This document shows positions 45,549 through 54,273 of a stretch of DNA of 64,000 nucleotides, piece after piece (positions within the stretch are counted from its first letter, which is position 1; every line of letters starts with the position of its first letter). The stretch lies in assembly GCA_026647215.1 (NCBI GenBank), contig JAPKHC010000011.1, positions 32,853 through 96,852 on the forward strand. Direction: 5' to 3'. The stretch is from F1-120-MAGs118 sp013360535 (lineage in GTDB: Bacteria; Planctomycetota; UBA1135; GCA-002686595). Position numbers and translations under genes: made by a program. Below the pieces are notes generated by a model. The model worked only from the letters and a program-made list of their open reading frames with translations, ran no database searches and had not been told where the DNA came from.

Positions 45549-46559
45549 GTGAATGACAAGGAAGTGCGGCTCGCCCGGCGATGTGCGGAGCTGGGCGTCG
45601 AAGGCCTGTGGCTGCGCCGGCGCGCGAACGTGGCGTGGATCGCCGACGGGGCCGACGTGCACTGCGATGCGTCGTCGGAGCTGGGCGTGGCGAGCGTGCT
45701 GTGGTCGCCAAGGCGGCGTGTGGTGCTGTGCGACGCGATCGAGGCGCCGCGAATGCGCGCCGAGGTGTTCGGGAGCGATTGGGAGATCGTGGAGCGGCCG
45801 TGGACCGAGGCGCCGAAGCTGCCGGAGGGCCGTTTCGCGAGCGACTGGCCCGACGATGTGCTCGCGGACGAGCGTGCGCCGCTGACGGAACGCGAGCTCG
45901 AGCGCGCCCGCGCGCTCGGACGCGACAGCGCGGAGGTGCTCCACAAGCTCATGCTCGACCTGAAGCCCGGCCACAGCGAGCAGGAGGCCGCGGCGGAGCT
46001 CGTTTTCGAGCTGCGCCGTCGAGCGATCCACGCGCCGGTGATCCTGTGCGCCGCCGACGAGCGCATCGCACGCTTCCGCCACCCGATTCCGACGGACTCG
46101 AAGCTGCGCACGTCGATGATGCTCGTGCTCTGCGCGCAACGGCACGGCCTGATCGTCGCGCTCACTCGCATCGTGCACTTCGGAGCGCTCTCGCCCGACC
46201 TGCGCCGCCGCCATGCCGCGGCGTGCGCCGTCGACCGCACGCTGCACGCCGCGACACGGCCCGGCGCGCGTTGGTGCGACCTGTTCGCGCTCGCGCAACG
46301 CACGTACGCCGAGCAGGGCTTCGAGAGCGATTGGAAGCTCCACCACCAAGGCGGCCCGCTGGATTTCAACCCGCGCAACTTCGTCGCGACGCCGACGGAG
46401 ACGCGCGCGGTGAAGGAACACCAGCTCGTCGCGTGGAATCCGTCGGTGACGGGCACGAAGTCCGAGGACACGCTCACGAGCAGCGGCGAAGTGCTGACGG
46501 CGATGGAAGGTTGGCCCGAGCTCGACGGCCGCCCGGCGATTCTGGAGCGACGCGCATGA
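45549..46559 (+). CDS. M24 (aminopeptidase P/creatinase)-like protein lacking metal ligands
   Basis: 336 residues from a GTG. An N-terminal creatinase-like domain ('ELGVEGLWLRRRANVAWIAD') is followed by a pita-bread-like domain ('LHKLMLDLKPGHSEQEAAAE' to the C-terminus). The 'HHQGGPLDFNPRNF' histidine is kept. Where M24 enzymes have two metal-binding aspartates, the sequence reads LVLCAQRHGLIVALTR, with none. The two C-terminal glutamates are not clearly placed either. It may be a binding protein or an inactive relative. The stop overlaps the next ATG (ATGA), so it is coupled to a pseudouridine synthase gene. Confidence 0.72.
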   Translation: MNDKEVRLARRCAELGVEGLWLRRRANVAWIADGADVHCDASSELGVASVLWSPRRRVVLCDAIEAPRMRAEVFGSDWEIVERPWTEAPKLPEGRFASDWPDDVLADERAPLTERELERARALGRDSAEVLHKLMLDLKPGHSEQEAAAELVFELRRRAIHAPVILCAADERIARFRHPIPTDSKLRTSMMLVLCAQRHGLIVALTRIVHFGALSPDLRRRHAAACAVDRTLHAATRPGARWCDLFALAQRTYAEQGFESDWKLHHQGGPLDFNPRNFVATPTETRAVKEHQLVAWNPSVTGTKSEDTLTSSGEVLTAMEGWPELDGRPAILERRA

Positions 46560-47275
46560 GACCGGAACGCAAGACTCTCGACCGTGCGCTGAGCCGCGCG
46601 GGCGTGATGAGCCGCACGCAGGCCGAGCAGGCGATCCGCGAGGGCCGCGTGCGGGTCAACGGGCTGCGCGAGCGCGATCCGCAGTTCTGGGTCGACCTCA
46701 CGCGCGACGACGTGCGGCTCGACGAGCAGCCGCTCGAGCGCTGGAAGCTGCTGTATTTCGCTCTGAACAAGCCGGTCGGCCTCGTGACGACGCGCGAGGA
46801 CGAGCGTGGGCGCGCGACGGTGTACACGTTGCTCGCCGACGTGAAGGCCTGGGTCGCGCCGGTCGGTCGGCTCGACAAGGACACCAGCGGGCTGTTGCTC
46901 TTCACGAACGACACGGACCTCGCCGAGCGCATCACGAATCCGCAGTCGAAGCTCGAGAAGACCTACGAGTGCCTGGCGGCGGGTGCGCTCGAGGACGACA
47001 CGCTCGAACGGCTGCGCCGCGGCGTCGAGCTCGACGACGGCCCGACGCGCCCCGCGCGTGTGCGGCGCCTCGAAGACACGCCCACGGGCACGCGAATCGA
47101 GCTCACGATCACCGAAGGCCGCAATCGGCAGGTGCGCCGCATGCTCGAGGCCGTCGGCAGCCGCGTTTTGGCGCTGCACAGGGTCGCGATCGGCCCCATC
47201 CGACTCGGTGAGCTCGCGCAAGGCGCCCACCGACCGCTCACCGCCCGCGAAGTCCGTGCGCTCAAGGCGGAATGA
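46556..47275 (+). CDS. RsuA/RluB/E-family pseudouridine synthase
   Basis: ATG 46556 overlaps the previous stop; 239 residues. An S4 RNA-binding domain occupies the N-terminus ('LSRAGVMSRTQAEQAIREGR', 'VRVNGLRERDP'). The catalytic domain has 'ALNKPVGLVTTRED' and 'VGRLDKDTSGLLLFTND', whose aspartate is the universal nucleophile, plus 'LEKTYECLAAG' and 'EGRNRQVRRMLEAVG'. This is the signature of the RsuA/RluB/RluE/RluF group that isomerises uridines in 16S or 23S rRNA. Which rRNA site is modified cannot be told. All residues look functional. Confidence 0.92.
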   Translation: MRPERKTLDRALSRAGVMSRTQAEQAIREGRVRVNGLRERDPQFWVDLTRDDVRLDEQPLERWKLLYFALNKPVGLVTTREDERGRATVYTLLADVKAWVAPVGRLDKDTSGLLLFTNDTDLAERITNPQSKLEKTYECLAAGALEDDTLERLRRGVELDDGPTRPARVRRLEDTPTGTRIELTITEGRNRQVRRMLEAVGSRVLALHRVAIGPIRLGELAQGAHRPLTAREVRALKAE

Positions 47276-47303
47276 CAGCGGTCTTGCTCGCTAGCCCCGC
47301 TTG

Positions 47304-47458
47304 TTCATGAGCCTCGTAGCGAGAACGCGAGAACGCCGGCGATGCAAGGCGCGACGATGGTTTTCCCCGCTGGCGACCTGCAGGTCGCTGAGGACCAAGA
47401 CCACCGCAGCAACGCAGCAGCGTCGAGCGGTTTCGCGTTCGCAGTAGAGGCTCATGAA
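47304..47458. repeat. Dispersed inverted-repeat element, copy 2
   Basis: A 155-bp segment bounded by TTCATGAGCCTC (47304-47315) and GAGGCTCATGAA (47447-47458). Imperfect pairing extends about 15 bases further in. It contains GATGCAAGGCGCGACGATGG (47341-47360), shared with the element at 33344-33510, and a perfect 16-bp palindrome GCGACCTGCAGGTCGC (47373-47388). It occupies most of the gap before the HAD gene. Confidence 0.55.
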
Positions 47459-47483
47459 TATGGCGGGCTAGGATGGGCGCCCC

Positions 47484-48359
47484 ATGTCCGTGAAGATCCT
47501 CTCCGACTTCGATGGCGTCTGGACCGATCAGGCCTTCGAGGCGCAGAACGTCAAGCTGTTCCTGATCGCCGAGGCGGCGCGCCTCGCGCGCATCGCTCCC
47601 GACGAGGCGGCCGCGGATTTCGCGCTTTTCGAGGCCGAAGTGATGAGCGCGCCGGAGCGCCACGGCTGGGCGCCGGACGGCCGCATCACGGCCTACATCG
47701 ACGAGGATCCGTTCTGCGAGGCGAACGCGATTGCGCGTTTCCTCGAGGCGTCGAGCGACACGAAGGCGAAGCGCTACGTCGCGGCCGTGCTCGCGGGCGG
47801 TTTCGCGACGATGAGCGCCTTCGGCGACCACTGTTTCCTGACGTCGACCGCGCAGTTCCGCGCGCAGCACCCGCCCGCGCTCGTGCCACGTGCCGCCGAG
47901 ATGTTCGCTGCGCTGGTCGAGGCCGGTGCGGAGGTCGTGGTCGTGTCGAACAGCTCGAGCGAGAAGATCGAGGGCTGGTTTCGCGAGACGGGCGTCGGCA
48001 ACGGGCTCGCGCATGCGCTGCGCGTGCGGGGCTCGGCCGGGAAGTTCATCCTGGGCCCGAGCGAGGACCACCTCGTGCTCGCGGGCCGCAGGATCCGCGT
48101 CGACCGGCCGAAGTACCGCACGATCCTCGCCGAAGAACGGCCCGACTTCGTGATCGGAGACGTGTACTCGCTCGACCTCGCGCTGCCGCACGTGATGCGC
48201 CGCGCGGGCGAGCTCGCGCCGAAGCTCGCGCTGCGCCGGCATCCGCACACGCCGCGCTGGGTGCTCGACACGCGCGCGGACGGGGCGATCGACCTCGTGG
48301 TCGAGCAGCTCGATGGCCTCGTCGCTCCCGTTCGCGAACTGGCGCGCTCGCGCAAGTAG
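47484..48359 (+). CDS. HAD-superfamily hydrolase
   Basis: 291 residues. Motif I is SDFDGVWTD (nucleophile and second aspartate at about residues 8 and 10). Motif II is 'VVVVSNSSS', motif III a lysine near 'RPKYRTIL', and motif IV 'VIGDVYSLDLALP'. A helical cap lies between motifs I and II (residues about 25-130). The overall plan is a phosphatase-like HAD enzyme. The substrate is unknown. It is followed 21 bases later by an organophosphate-type MFS transporter, which suggests the two act on a phosphorylated sugar or related compound, but this is inference from context. Confidence 0.82.
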   Translation: MSVKILSDFDGVWTDQAFEAQNVKLFLIAEAARLARIAPDEAAADFALFEAEVMSAPERHGWAPDGRITAYIDEDPFCEANAIARFLEASSDTKAKRYVAAVLAGGFATMSAFGDHCFLTSTAQFRAQHPPALVPRAAEMFAALVEAGAEVVVVSNSSSEKIEGWFRETGVGNGLAHALRVRGSAGKFILGPSEDHLVLAGRRIRVDRPKYRTILAEERPDFVIGDVYSLDLALPHVMRRAGELAPKLALRRHPHTPRWVLDTRADGAIDLVVEQLDGLVAPVRELARSRK

Positions 48360-48380
48360 TCCCCCCTCGCGGAGATCCCG

Positions 48381-49778
48381 ATGCCGCCGCTGCTGGAGAA
48401 GTTCCTGCCGATCCTGCTCCTGCTCGTCGCGATCTCGGTGGTCGTGCGGCGGCTGCCCAAGGTCGATGTCGGCCACAGCCCGGCCCTCGTCGCGCGCCGG
48501 CGCTTCAACTGGATCCCGCTCGGCCTCGCCTACGCGTTCCTGTATTTCGGCCGCTACAACCTGTCGGCGATCGCGAGCGAGCTCGACAAGGCCGGAATCC
48601 TCGCGAAAGCGCTGTTCAACGAGATCGACGGCGTCGGACAGGTCGTGTACGGCCTCGCGTTCCTGCTCAACGGACCGCTGACCGACCGCTTCGGCGGGCG
48701 CGCGACGATGCTCGCCGCCACGGCGGGCTCGGCGGTCGTCAACGTGCTGATGGCGATCAGCTTCAGCGCCGCGATGGACGGCGAGACGGACACTGCGACG
48801 CTGCAGCAGCGCCTGATGGTGCTCAACGCCGTCAACATGTACTTCCAGAGCTTCGGCGCGGTCTCGATCGTCAAGGTCAACGCGGCGTGGTTCCACGTGC
48901 GCGAGCGCGGCGTCCTCGGCGGCCTGTTCGGCATCCTGATCTCGCTCGGCCTGTATTTCTCCTATGACTGGAGCCTCGCCATCGCGAAGGGCCTGAGCTA
49001 CCCGATGGCGTTCTGGATTCCGGCGGCCGTGCTCGGCGCGTGCGTGCTCGGGACGCTCTTGTGGGTGCAGGATTCGCCGGGAAAAGCGGGCTTTTCCGAC
49101 TTCAACACGGGCGACGCGACCAGCGGCGACTCCGGCGCGAGGCTCTCGGTCGGGCAGGTGCTCGCGCGCATGTTCTCGCAGCGCGTGATCTGGATCCTCA
49201 TCGGCATCGAGTTCTGCTCGGGCTTCCTGCGGCAGGCGGTGATGAAGCAGGGCCGCCTGTACCTCGGCGCGATCGAAGGCAGCGACTCGTTCTTCTACAA
49301 GAACTGGGGCGTCGTGATGTGCGTCGCCGGCATCCTCGGCGGCGTGTTCGCGGGCACGATCTCCGACCACGTCTTCGGCAGCCGCCGCGGACCGGTGTCG
49401 AGCGTGCTGTACGCCGGCCTCCTGCTCGGCGCCATCGCCGCCTCGTTCCTGCTCGGCAATCCGATGCTCGGCTGGTCGGTGACGTTCATGTCGCTGTGCG
49501 TGATCGGCGTGCACGGCATGCTGAGCGGCACCGCTTCGGCGGACTTCGGCGGCACGCGCTATGCCGGCCTCGTCACGGGCGTGATCGACGGCTTCGTGTA
49601 CTTGGGCGGAGCGAGCCAGGCCTTCCTGTACGCCGAGCTCCTGCCCAAGGGCGACGCGGCGAAGCTCGCCGACAACTGGGCGCCGTGGATCTGGGCCATG
49701 CTCCCCATCGCGGCGCTCGGCCTCGTGATGTGCGCCACGATCTGGAACGCGCGTCCGAAGTCCGGCGGCGGCCACTGA
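48381..49778 (+). CDS. MFS transporter of the organophosphate:phosphate antiporter type
   Basis: 465 residues with about 12 helices. The first helix is an extra N-terminal one ('KFLPILLLLVAISVVVRRLP'). 'LAYAFLYFGRYNLSAIASEL' matches the GlpT/UhpT N-terminal signature, in which the arginine and asparagine of RYN are typical. 'DGVGQVVYGLAFLLNGPLTD' and 'RFGGRATML' form the MFS loop 2/3 motif. 'LCVIGVHGMLSGTASADFGG' lies in the C-terminal half. It probably exchanges a phosphorylated or organic metabolite for phosphate. It follows the HAD gene directly. Confidence 0.85.
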   Translation: MPPLLEKFLPILLLLVAISVVVRRLPKVDVGHSPALVARRRFNWIPLGLAYAFLYFGRYNLSAIASELDKAGILAKALFNEIDGVGQVVYGLAFLLNGPLTDRFGGRATMLAATAGSAVVNVLMAISFSAAMDGETDTATLQQRLMVLNAVNMYFQSFGAVSIVKVNAAWFHVRERGVLGGLFGILISLGLYFSYDWSLAIAKGLSYPMAFWIPAAVLGACVLGTLLWVQDSPGKAGFSDFNTGDATSGDSGARLSVGQVLARMFSQRVIWILIGIEFCSGFLRQAVMKQGRLYLGAIEGSDSFFYKNWGVVMCVAGILGGVFAGTISDHVFGSRRGPVSSVLYAGLLLGAIAASFLLGNPMLGWSVTFMSLCVIGVHGMLSGTASADFGGTRYAGLVTGVIDGFVYLGGASQAFLYAELLPKGDAAKLADNWAPWIWAMLPIAALGLVMCATIWNARPKSGGGH

Positions 49779-49897
49779 GCCCGGTTCGGCGCGCCCGCCC
49801 CAGAAAATCCGGCGAAAGTTGATCGACGGGCGGGCGGGAGTGCGTGGAGGGTGCGGTTCCCCTTCGCCCATCCGTCCCCACCTCGAGAACGACCGCC

Positions 49898-52800
49898 ATG
49901 CCCTCGCGCCGGATCGACCTGGCTGCCCTGTTCCTTGCCCTCCCGCTTCCCCAGGGCCTGCCGACGCCGCTCCCGGCGCAGCAGGAGCCCGCGCCGGCCT
50001 CGGTGCAGCGCCACATGCCGGACCCGACGTTCGTCCCGGCCGAGCTCGGCGACGAAATCCCGCGGCCGGAGACGGTCGAGGTGGTCGCGGGCGAGCGCGG
50101 CGACAGCGTCGTGTCGCGCGAGGCCCGCGATCCGTTCTTCCTCGGCTTCGCCGGTGGCAGCTACTACCCGCCCGCGAACGAGCGGCTCGATCCCGAGCTC
50201 GTCGCGAGCGCCTTGCAGGCGGAAGCCGCGGGCCGCAGCGAGACCTACGGCTTCGTGATGTTCTCGCGGCGCATGACGCCCGAGCGTGGCGCGGCGCTCG
50301 AGGCGCTCGGCTGCCGCCTGCTCGAGTTCCACCCGCACTACTGCCTCAAGGTCGCGCTGCCGGTCGCACGCCTCGACGAGGTCGCCGCGCTCGACTTCGT
50401 GCGCTGGGTGGGCCAGCCGCGTGCGTCGCAGAAGCTGCACCCGCAGCTCGAGCTCGCGACGCCGGGCGACGACGGCCGCGTCGCGCTCTACGTCGACCTG
50501 TACGAGAGCGATCTCGGCGCGGACTCGACCTCCGAGCCGCTCGGCACGGCGTGGATCGCCGATGGCGGCGTCGTGCGGCGCGTCGAGGACGAGAACGTGC
50601 TGCCGCGGCGCTGGAAGAGCAACGGCCCGGCGCAGCAGGCGCTCGAGGCGCTCGGGCTCGAGGTCGTCGAGTACGTGCGCGAGCTCAAGGCCTTCCGCGT
50701 GCTCGCGCTGCCCGCACAAGTCGCCGACCTGGTGGCACTCGACTGCGTGCAGTTCATCGAGCCCGACCTGCCCGCGAGCCTGATGCACGACGAGTCGATG
50801 CCGATGGTCGGCCTCGACCAGTCTCGCGCATCCTTCCCGGGCAACTCGAGCGGCGTCAACTCGATCGCGCAGGCCGACAGCGGCGTCGACGTCGGGCACG
50901 CGGCGCTCGGAATCGCCGGTTTCGGCTGGGATTTCACCGGAACGACGGGCCCGTGGATGGACGGTTGCGAGCACGGCTCGCACGTCATGGGCACGGTGCT
51001 CGGCAACGGCTCCGGCAGCTTCTGGTCGAGCCACAAGGGCGCGGCGCCCGGCCTCGCCCGCGGCGGCAGCGCGACGCGCGCCTACGTCTCGAGGATCTTC
51101 GACAATGCCTGCGGCTTCTCCGGCACGGCAAACTCGACGATCTTCTCGGTCAACCGCACGAGCCTGTGGGATGGCTCCGGCAACACGTCGAAACCCGCGC
51201 TCTCCACCAACTCCTGGGGCACGCCCGGCACGGGCTGGATCGGAAGCGAAGCGAACGCGCGCGCGGTCGACTTCGAGGTCTGGAACTACGACCAGCTGTA
51301 CCTGTTCGCCGCCGGCAACCAGGGTTCGGGCGCGCAGACCATCGGTCAGCAAGGAACCGCGAAGAACGCGCTCACCGTCGGCAACGTGATCGACTTCTAC
51401 GCGAGCTACGGCTTCCCCAACACGATCGCCTTCGACTCCAGCCGCGGCCCGTGCGGTGACGGGCGCTGGAAGCCGAACGTCGTCGCTCCCGGCGACCTGA
51501 TCACGTCCGTCGACGCCAACTCCTCCAACGGCTACAGGGCGATGGCCGGCACGAGCATGGCGACGCCGCACGTCGCGGGCCTCGCGGCGCAAATCACCGA
51601 CACGTTCTCGTGGATGCGTTACTGGCCGGCGGCGGTGATGTCGACCTTGATGTCGAGCGCCGAGTCGAAGGGTGGCGTGGCGCTCACCAATCCCACGGAT
51701 CCGGTGCTCGACACCTACGGCGCCGGCAAGGTCTCCGCGAACAAGGCGCTCGTCGGCAGTTCGGAGTTCTGGATCAACAACTGGACCTTCAACGCGACCT
51801 GGGCCGGTGGCTGGACCTTCGGCGACTTCGCCGTGCCGGCCAACTGCAAGCGCGTCACGGTCTGCCTGACCTACGTCGAGCCCGAGGCCTCGGCGGGCGC
51901 GTCGCAGGCGCTGATCAACAACTGGGACCTCTACCTCGACGACCCGACCAACGGCATCCATCCCAATGGCAACATCGGGGAATGGATCGCGCAGCAGAGC
52001 GCGCTCGACAACACCGAGATCCGCACGATCGACAACCCGGTCGCCGGCACGTGGCGCTGGAAGGCGTGGCCGCAGGTCGTGAACTTCCTGAGCACGGTCA
52101 AGGCCAGCGTGACGGTCACGTACGAGCTCGAGACGGCCTCGGCGCAACCGACGCTCGACGTGTGGACGAACGCTGTTTACCTGCAGCCCAACCAGCTCGT
52201 CGACGTGTTCGCGACGGTGAGCAACGCGCACGGCCTCGCGTCGGGTGCCTCGTTCGAGACGATCTCGAGCGGTGACACGCTCGTCAACGCTCAGGGCCAG
52301 CTGTTCGACGGCCCCTACACCGACCACATGGACAATCCGGCCGCGGGCCGCAAGGTGATGGTCGGTGACCTGCCGCCGGGCAGCTCGCGCACGGTGTTCT
52401 GGCGCACGAGCTGGGCCACCGAGGGCGTCAAGAACTTCGGCTCCTACCTCGACCTCGACAACACGAGCTGGCAGTGGGACTCGGTCAACATCACGGTCGA
52501 CGGCACGCCGCCGCCGCACCCGTCGATCTCGTCGACGTCGCACACGCAGCTCGTGTGGTCGAACGACCAGTCGATCGACTTCACGTGGGCACAGAACCCC
52601 GACAACGTCTCGGGACTCGCGGGTTACGCGGCGCTGATCTCCTCCAACGGCGTCCCGATGGACCCGGGCCACACGATCAACCTCGGGCCAGTGACGGCGG
52701 CGACGTTCAACGTGCCCAACAGCGCGGCGGCGATCTACCTCTCGCTGCGGCCGATCGACAACGCCGGCAACTCGTCGGCCCTCGGCTACGCCTGGAGCCC

Positions 52801-53548
52801 GCCGTACCTGATCGACGCGGTCGCGCCCGGCACGCCCGGCCCGTTCACCTCGACGAGCCACCAGACGGGCGTCGCCAACTGCAACACGACCGTGTCCCTG
52901 CAGTGGACCCCGGCGGTCGACGTGCACTCGGGCCTCGCGGGCTACGTCGGCGTGTGGGACACGTCGCCGTCGACCGTCCCCTCGGGCCCGGCGAACATCG
53001 GCGTCGTGTCGAGCCTCGTGCAGAACATCGGGTCGAGCACGAGCCCGCGCTGGTTCCACCTGCGCGCCCGCGACAACGCCGGAAACCTGGGTTTCACGGC
53101 CCATTTCGGGCCGATCTACGCCAACGCGAACTCGGTCTCGACCTACTGCACGGCCAAGACCAACTCGCTCGGCTGCGTCCCGTCGATCGGCACCAACGGC
53201 GTGCAGCCCGACAAGTCGGCCGGCAACTTCACGGTGACGTGCACGAACGTGCTCAACCAGAAGAACGGCCTCCTGTACTGGAGCTTCTCCCCGTCGGCGA
53301 CGCCTTTCCAGGGCGGCACCAAGTGCGTGAACAGCCCGAGCGTGCGCACGTCGGCGATCGCGAGCGGCGGCGCCGCCACGGGCAACTCGTGCACGGGCAG
53401 CTACGCGTTCACCTTCTCGACCGCGTACATGAACGCGCACGGCCTCGTGCCGGGCAACACGGTGTACGCGCAATGGTGGATGCGCGACCCGGCGAGCTCG
53501 TTCTCGACGGGACTCTCCAACGGGTTGCAGTTCACGGTCTGCGACTGA
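49898..53548 (+). CDS. Large secreted subtilisin-family (S8) protease with C-terminal YCTA module
   Basis: ATG 49898 gives 1216 residues with a signal peptide (LAALFLALPLPQGLPTPLPA); a GTG at 49844 adds a leader without function. Residues of about 40-300 form a two-part propeptide-like region. The S8 triad is present: Asp327 in 'AQADSGVDVGH', His359 in 'EHGSHVMGT', Ser553 in 'GTSMATPHVAG'. The 'FAAGNQGSGAQT' oxyanion Asn is also kept. A jelly-roll P-domain-like region, several Ig/fibronectin-like domains and the YCTA module ('YCTAKTNSLGCVPSIGTNGV') follow, ending at VCD. It is an active extracellular endopeptidase by sequence. Its stop codon meets the left arm of palindrome C. Confidence 0.9.
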   Translation: MPSRRIDLAALFLALPLPQGLPTPLPAQQEPAPASVQRHMPDPTFVPAELGDEIPRPETVEVVAGERGDSVVSREARDPFFLGFAGGSYYPPANERLDPELVASALQAEAAGRSETYGFVMFSRRMTPERGAALEALGCRLLEFHPHYCLKVALPVARLDEVAALDFVRWVGQPRASQKLHPQLELATPGDDGRVALYVDLYESDLGADSTSEPLGTAWIADGGVVRRVEDENVLPRRWKSNGPAQQALEALGLEVVEYVRELKAFRVLALPAQVADLVALDCVQFIEPDLPASLMHDESMPMVGLDQSRASFPGNSSGVNSIAQADSGVDVGHAALGIAGFGWDFTGTTGPWMDGCEHGSHVMGTVLGNGSGSFWSSHKGAAPGLARGGSATRAYVSRIFDNACGFSGTANSTIFSVNRTSLWDGSGNTSKPALSTNSWGTPGTGWIGSEANARAVDFEVWNYDQLYLFAAGNQGSGAQTIGQQGTAKNALTVGNVIDFYASYGFPNTIAFDSSRGPCGDGRWKPNVVAPGDLITSVDANSSNGYRAMAGTSMATPHVAGLAAQITDTFSWMRYWPAAVMSTLMSSAESKGGVALTNPTDPVLDTYGAGKVSANKALVGSSEFWINNWTFNATWAGGWTFGDFAVPANCKRVTVCLTYVEPEASAGASQALINNWDLYLDDPTNGIHPNGNIGEWIAQQSALDNTEIRTIDNPVAGTWRWKAWPQVVNFLSTVKASVTVTYELETASAQPTLDVWTNAVYLQPNQLVDVFATVSNAHGLASGASFETISSGDTLVNAQGQLFDGPYTDHMDNPAAGRKVMVGDLPPGSSRTVFWRTSWATEGVKNFGSYLDLDNTSWQWDSVNITVDGTPPPHPSISSTSHTQLVWSNDQSIDFTWAQNPDNVSGLAGYAALISSNGVPMDPGHTINLGPVTAATFNVPNSAAAIYLSLRPIDNAGNSSALGYAWSPPYLIDAVAPGTPGPFTSTSHQTGVANCNTTVSLQWTPAVDVHSGLAGYVGVWDTSPSTVPSGPANIGVVSSLVQNIGSSTSPRWFHLRARDNAGNLGFTAHFGPIYANANSVSTYCTAKTNSLGCVPSIGTNGVQPDKSAGNFTVTCTNVLNQKNGLLYWSFSPSATPFQGGTKCVNSPSVRTSAIASGGAATGNSCTGSYAFTFSTAYMNAHGLVPGNTVYAQWWMRDPASSFSTGLSNGLQFTVCD

Positions 53549-53760
53549 CGCACGTCGCGCTCGAACGAAACGCACGTCGCGCTCGAACGAAGAAATACCG
53601 AAATACCGAGCCAGAGCAATTTATTCTGCGAACTGCGGCCGGCGTCGATGGCGTTGCCATCGACGCCGGCCGCAGTTCGCAGAATAAATTGCTCTGGCTC
53701 GGTATTTCGGTATTTCTTCGTTCGAGCGCGACGTGCGTTTCGTTCGAGCGCGACGTGCGT
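53548..53760. repeat. Giant palindrome C (105-bp perfect arms, GTT loop)
   Basis: Arms 53548-53652 and 53656-53760 are exact reverse complements with no mismatch; the loop GTT is at 53653-53655. The inner ~55 bp is the shared core, which differs from A and B by compensated changes (for example GCCGGCG where A has GCCTGCG). The outer part contains two copies of a 22-bp unit in each arm. It begins on the last base of the subtilase stop and lies between convergent genes. Confidence 0.95.
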
Positions 53761-53781
53761 TTCGTTCGAGCGCGACGTGCG
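53549..53781. repeat. 22-bp tandem repeats on both sides of palindrome C
   Basis: The unit CGCACGTCGCGCTCGAACGAAA occurs twice at 53549-53592 (second copy slightly changed). Inverted, it occurs three times at 53716-53781. The third right-hand copy lies outside the palindrome and next to the HIT gene stop. Copy number therefore differs between sides. Confidence 0.9.
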
Positions 53782-53787
53782 TTTCGC

Positions 53788-54192
53788 TCAGCCGAGGCTC
53801 GCAAGCGCAGTGCGCAGGGTCTGCGCGTGCGCGTCGAGCACCTCCGCCGAGAGGCCCTGCTGCTGGCGCTTGAAGTCCATGTCGTCGGGATGGTCGAGCG
53901 GCAGAAGGTGCAAATGGCAGTGCGGCACTTCGAGGCCGATGATCGAGAGCCCGACCTTGCGGCAGCCAAAACCCTTCTGGATGCCGCGCGAGATGCGCTG
54001 CGCGACCGTGAAGAGGTGCGCGGTGAGCTCCGGCCCCAGGTCGATCCAGTGGTCGACCTCGCGGATCGGGACGACCAGCGTGTGGCCCGGCCGGATCGGC
54101 GCGATGGTCATGAAGGCGACGCAGTGCTCGTCGCGATGCACGAAACGGCCAGGAATCTCGCCACGGATGATCTTGGTGAACAGGGTCGCCAT
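53788..54192 (-). CDS. HIT-family protein
   Basis: 134 residues starting MATLFTKIIRGEIPGR; upstream frame extensions lack this family start. The histidine triad is 'VPHCHLHLLPLD', and the nucleotide-binding strand is 'PIRPGHTLVVPIREVDHWID'. These are the hallmarks of the HINT branch (adenosine/GMP-AMP-lysine-type hydrolases). It cleaves a nucleotide phosphoramidate or related bond; the physiological substrate is unknown. Cytosolic. It ends 27 bases from palindrome C and faces the convergent subtilase gene. Confidence 0.9.
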   Translation of the reverse strand: MATLFTKIIRGEIPGRFVHRDEHCVAFMTIAPIRPGHTLVVPIREVDHWIDLGPELTAHLFTVAQRISRGIQKGFGCRKVGLSIIGLEVPHCHLHLLPLDHPDDMDFKRQQQGLSAEVLDAHAQTLRTALASLG

Positions 54193-54273
54193 CGCTCGCC
54201 TCTCGTCGGGAGCGCGGATGGTACCTTGCTCGCGCGCGCGGGGCCGCCTCCCCGCCGCCCTCGGAGCCTCGCC

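Noticed and set aside
53549..53781. CRISPR-like array
   Set aside because: The repeats are directly adjacent without spacers and only two to three units per side; no cas genes are present.
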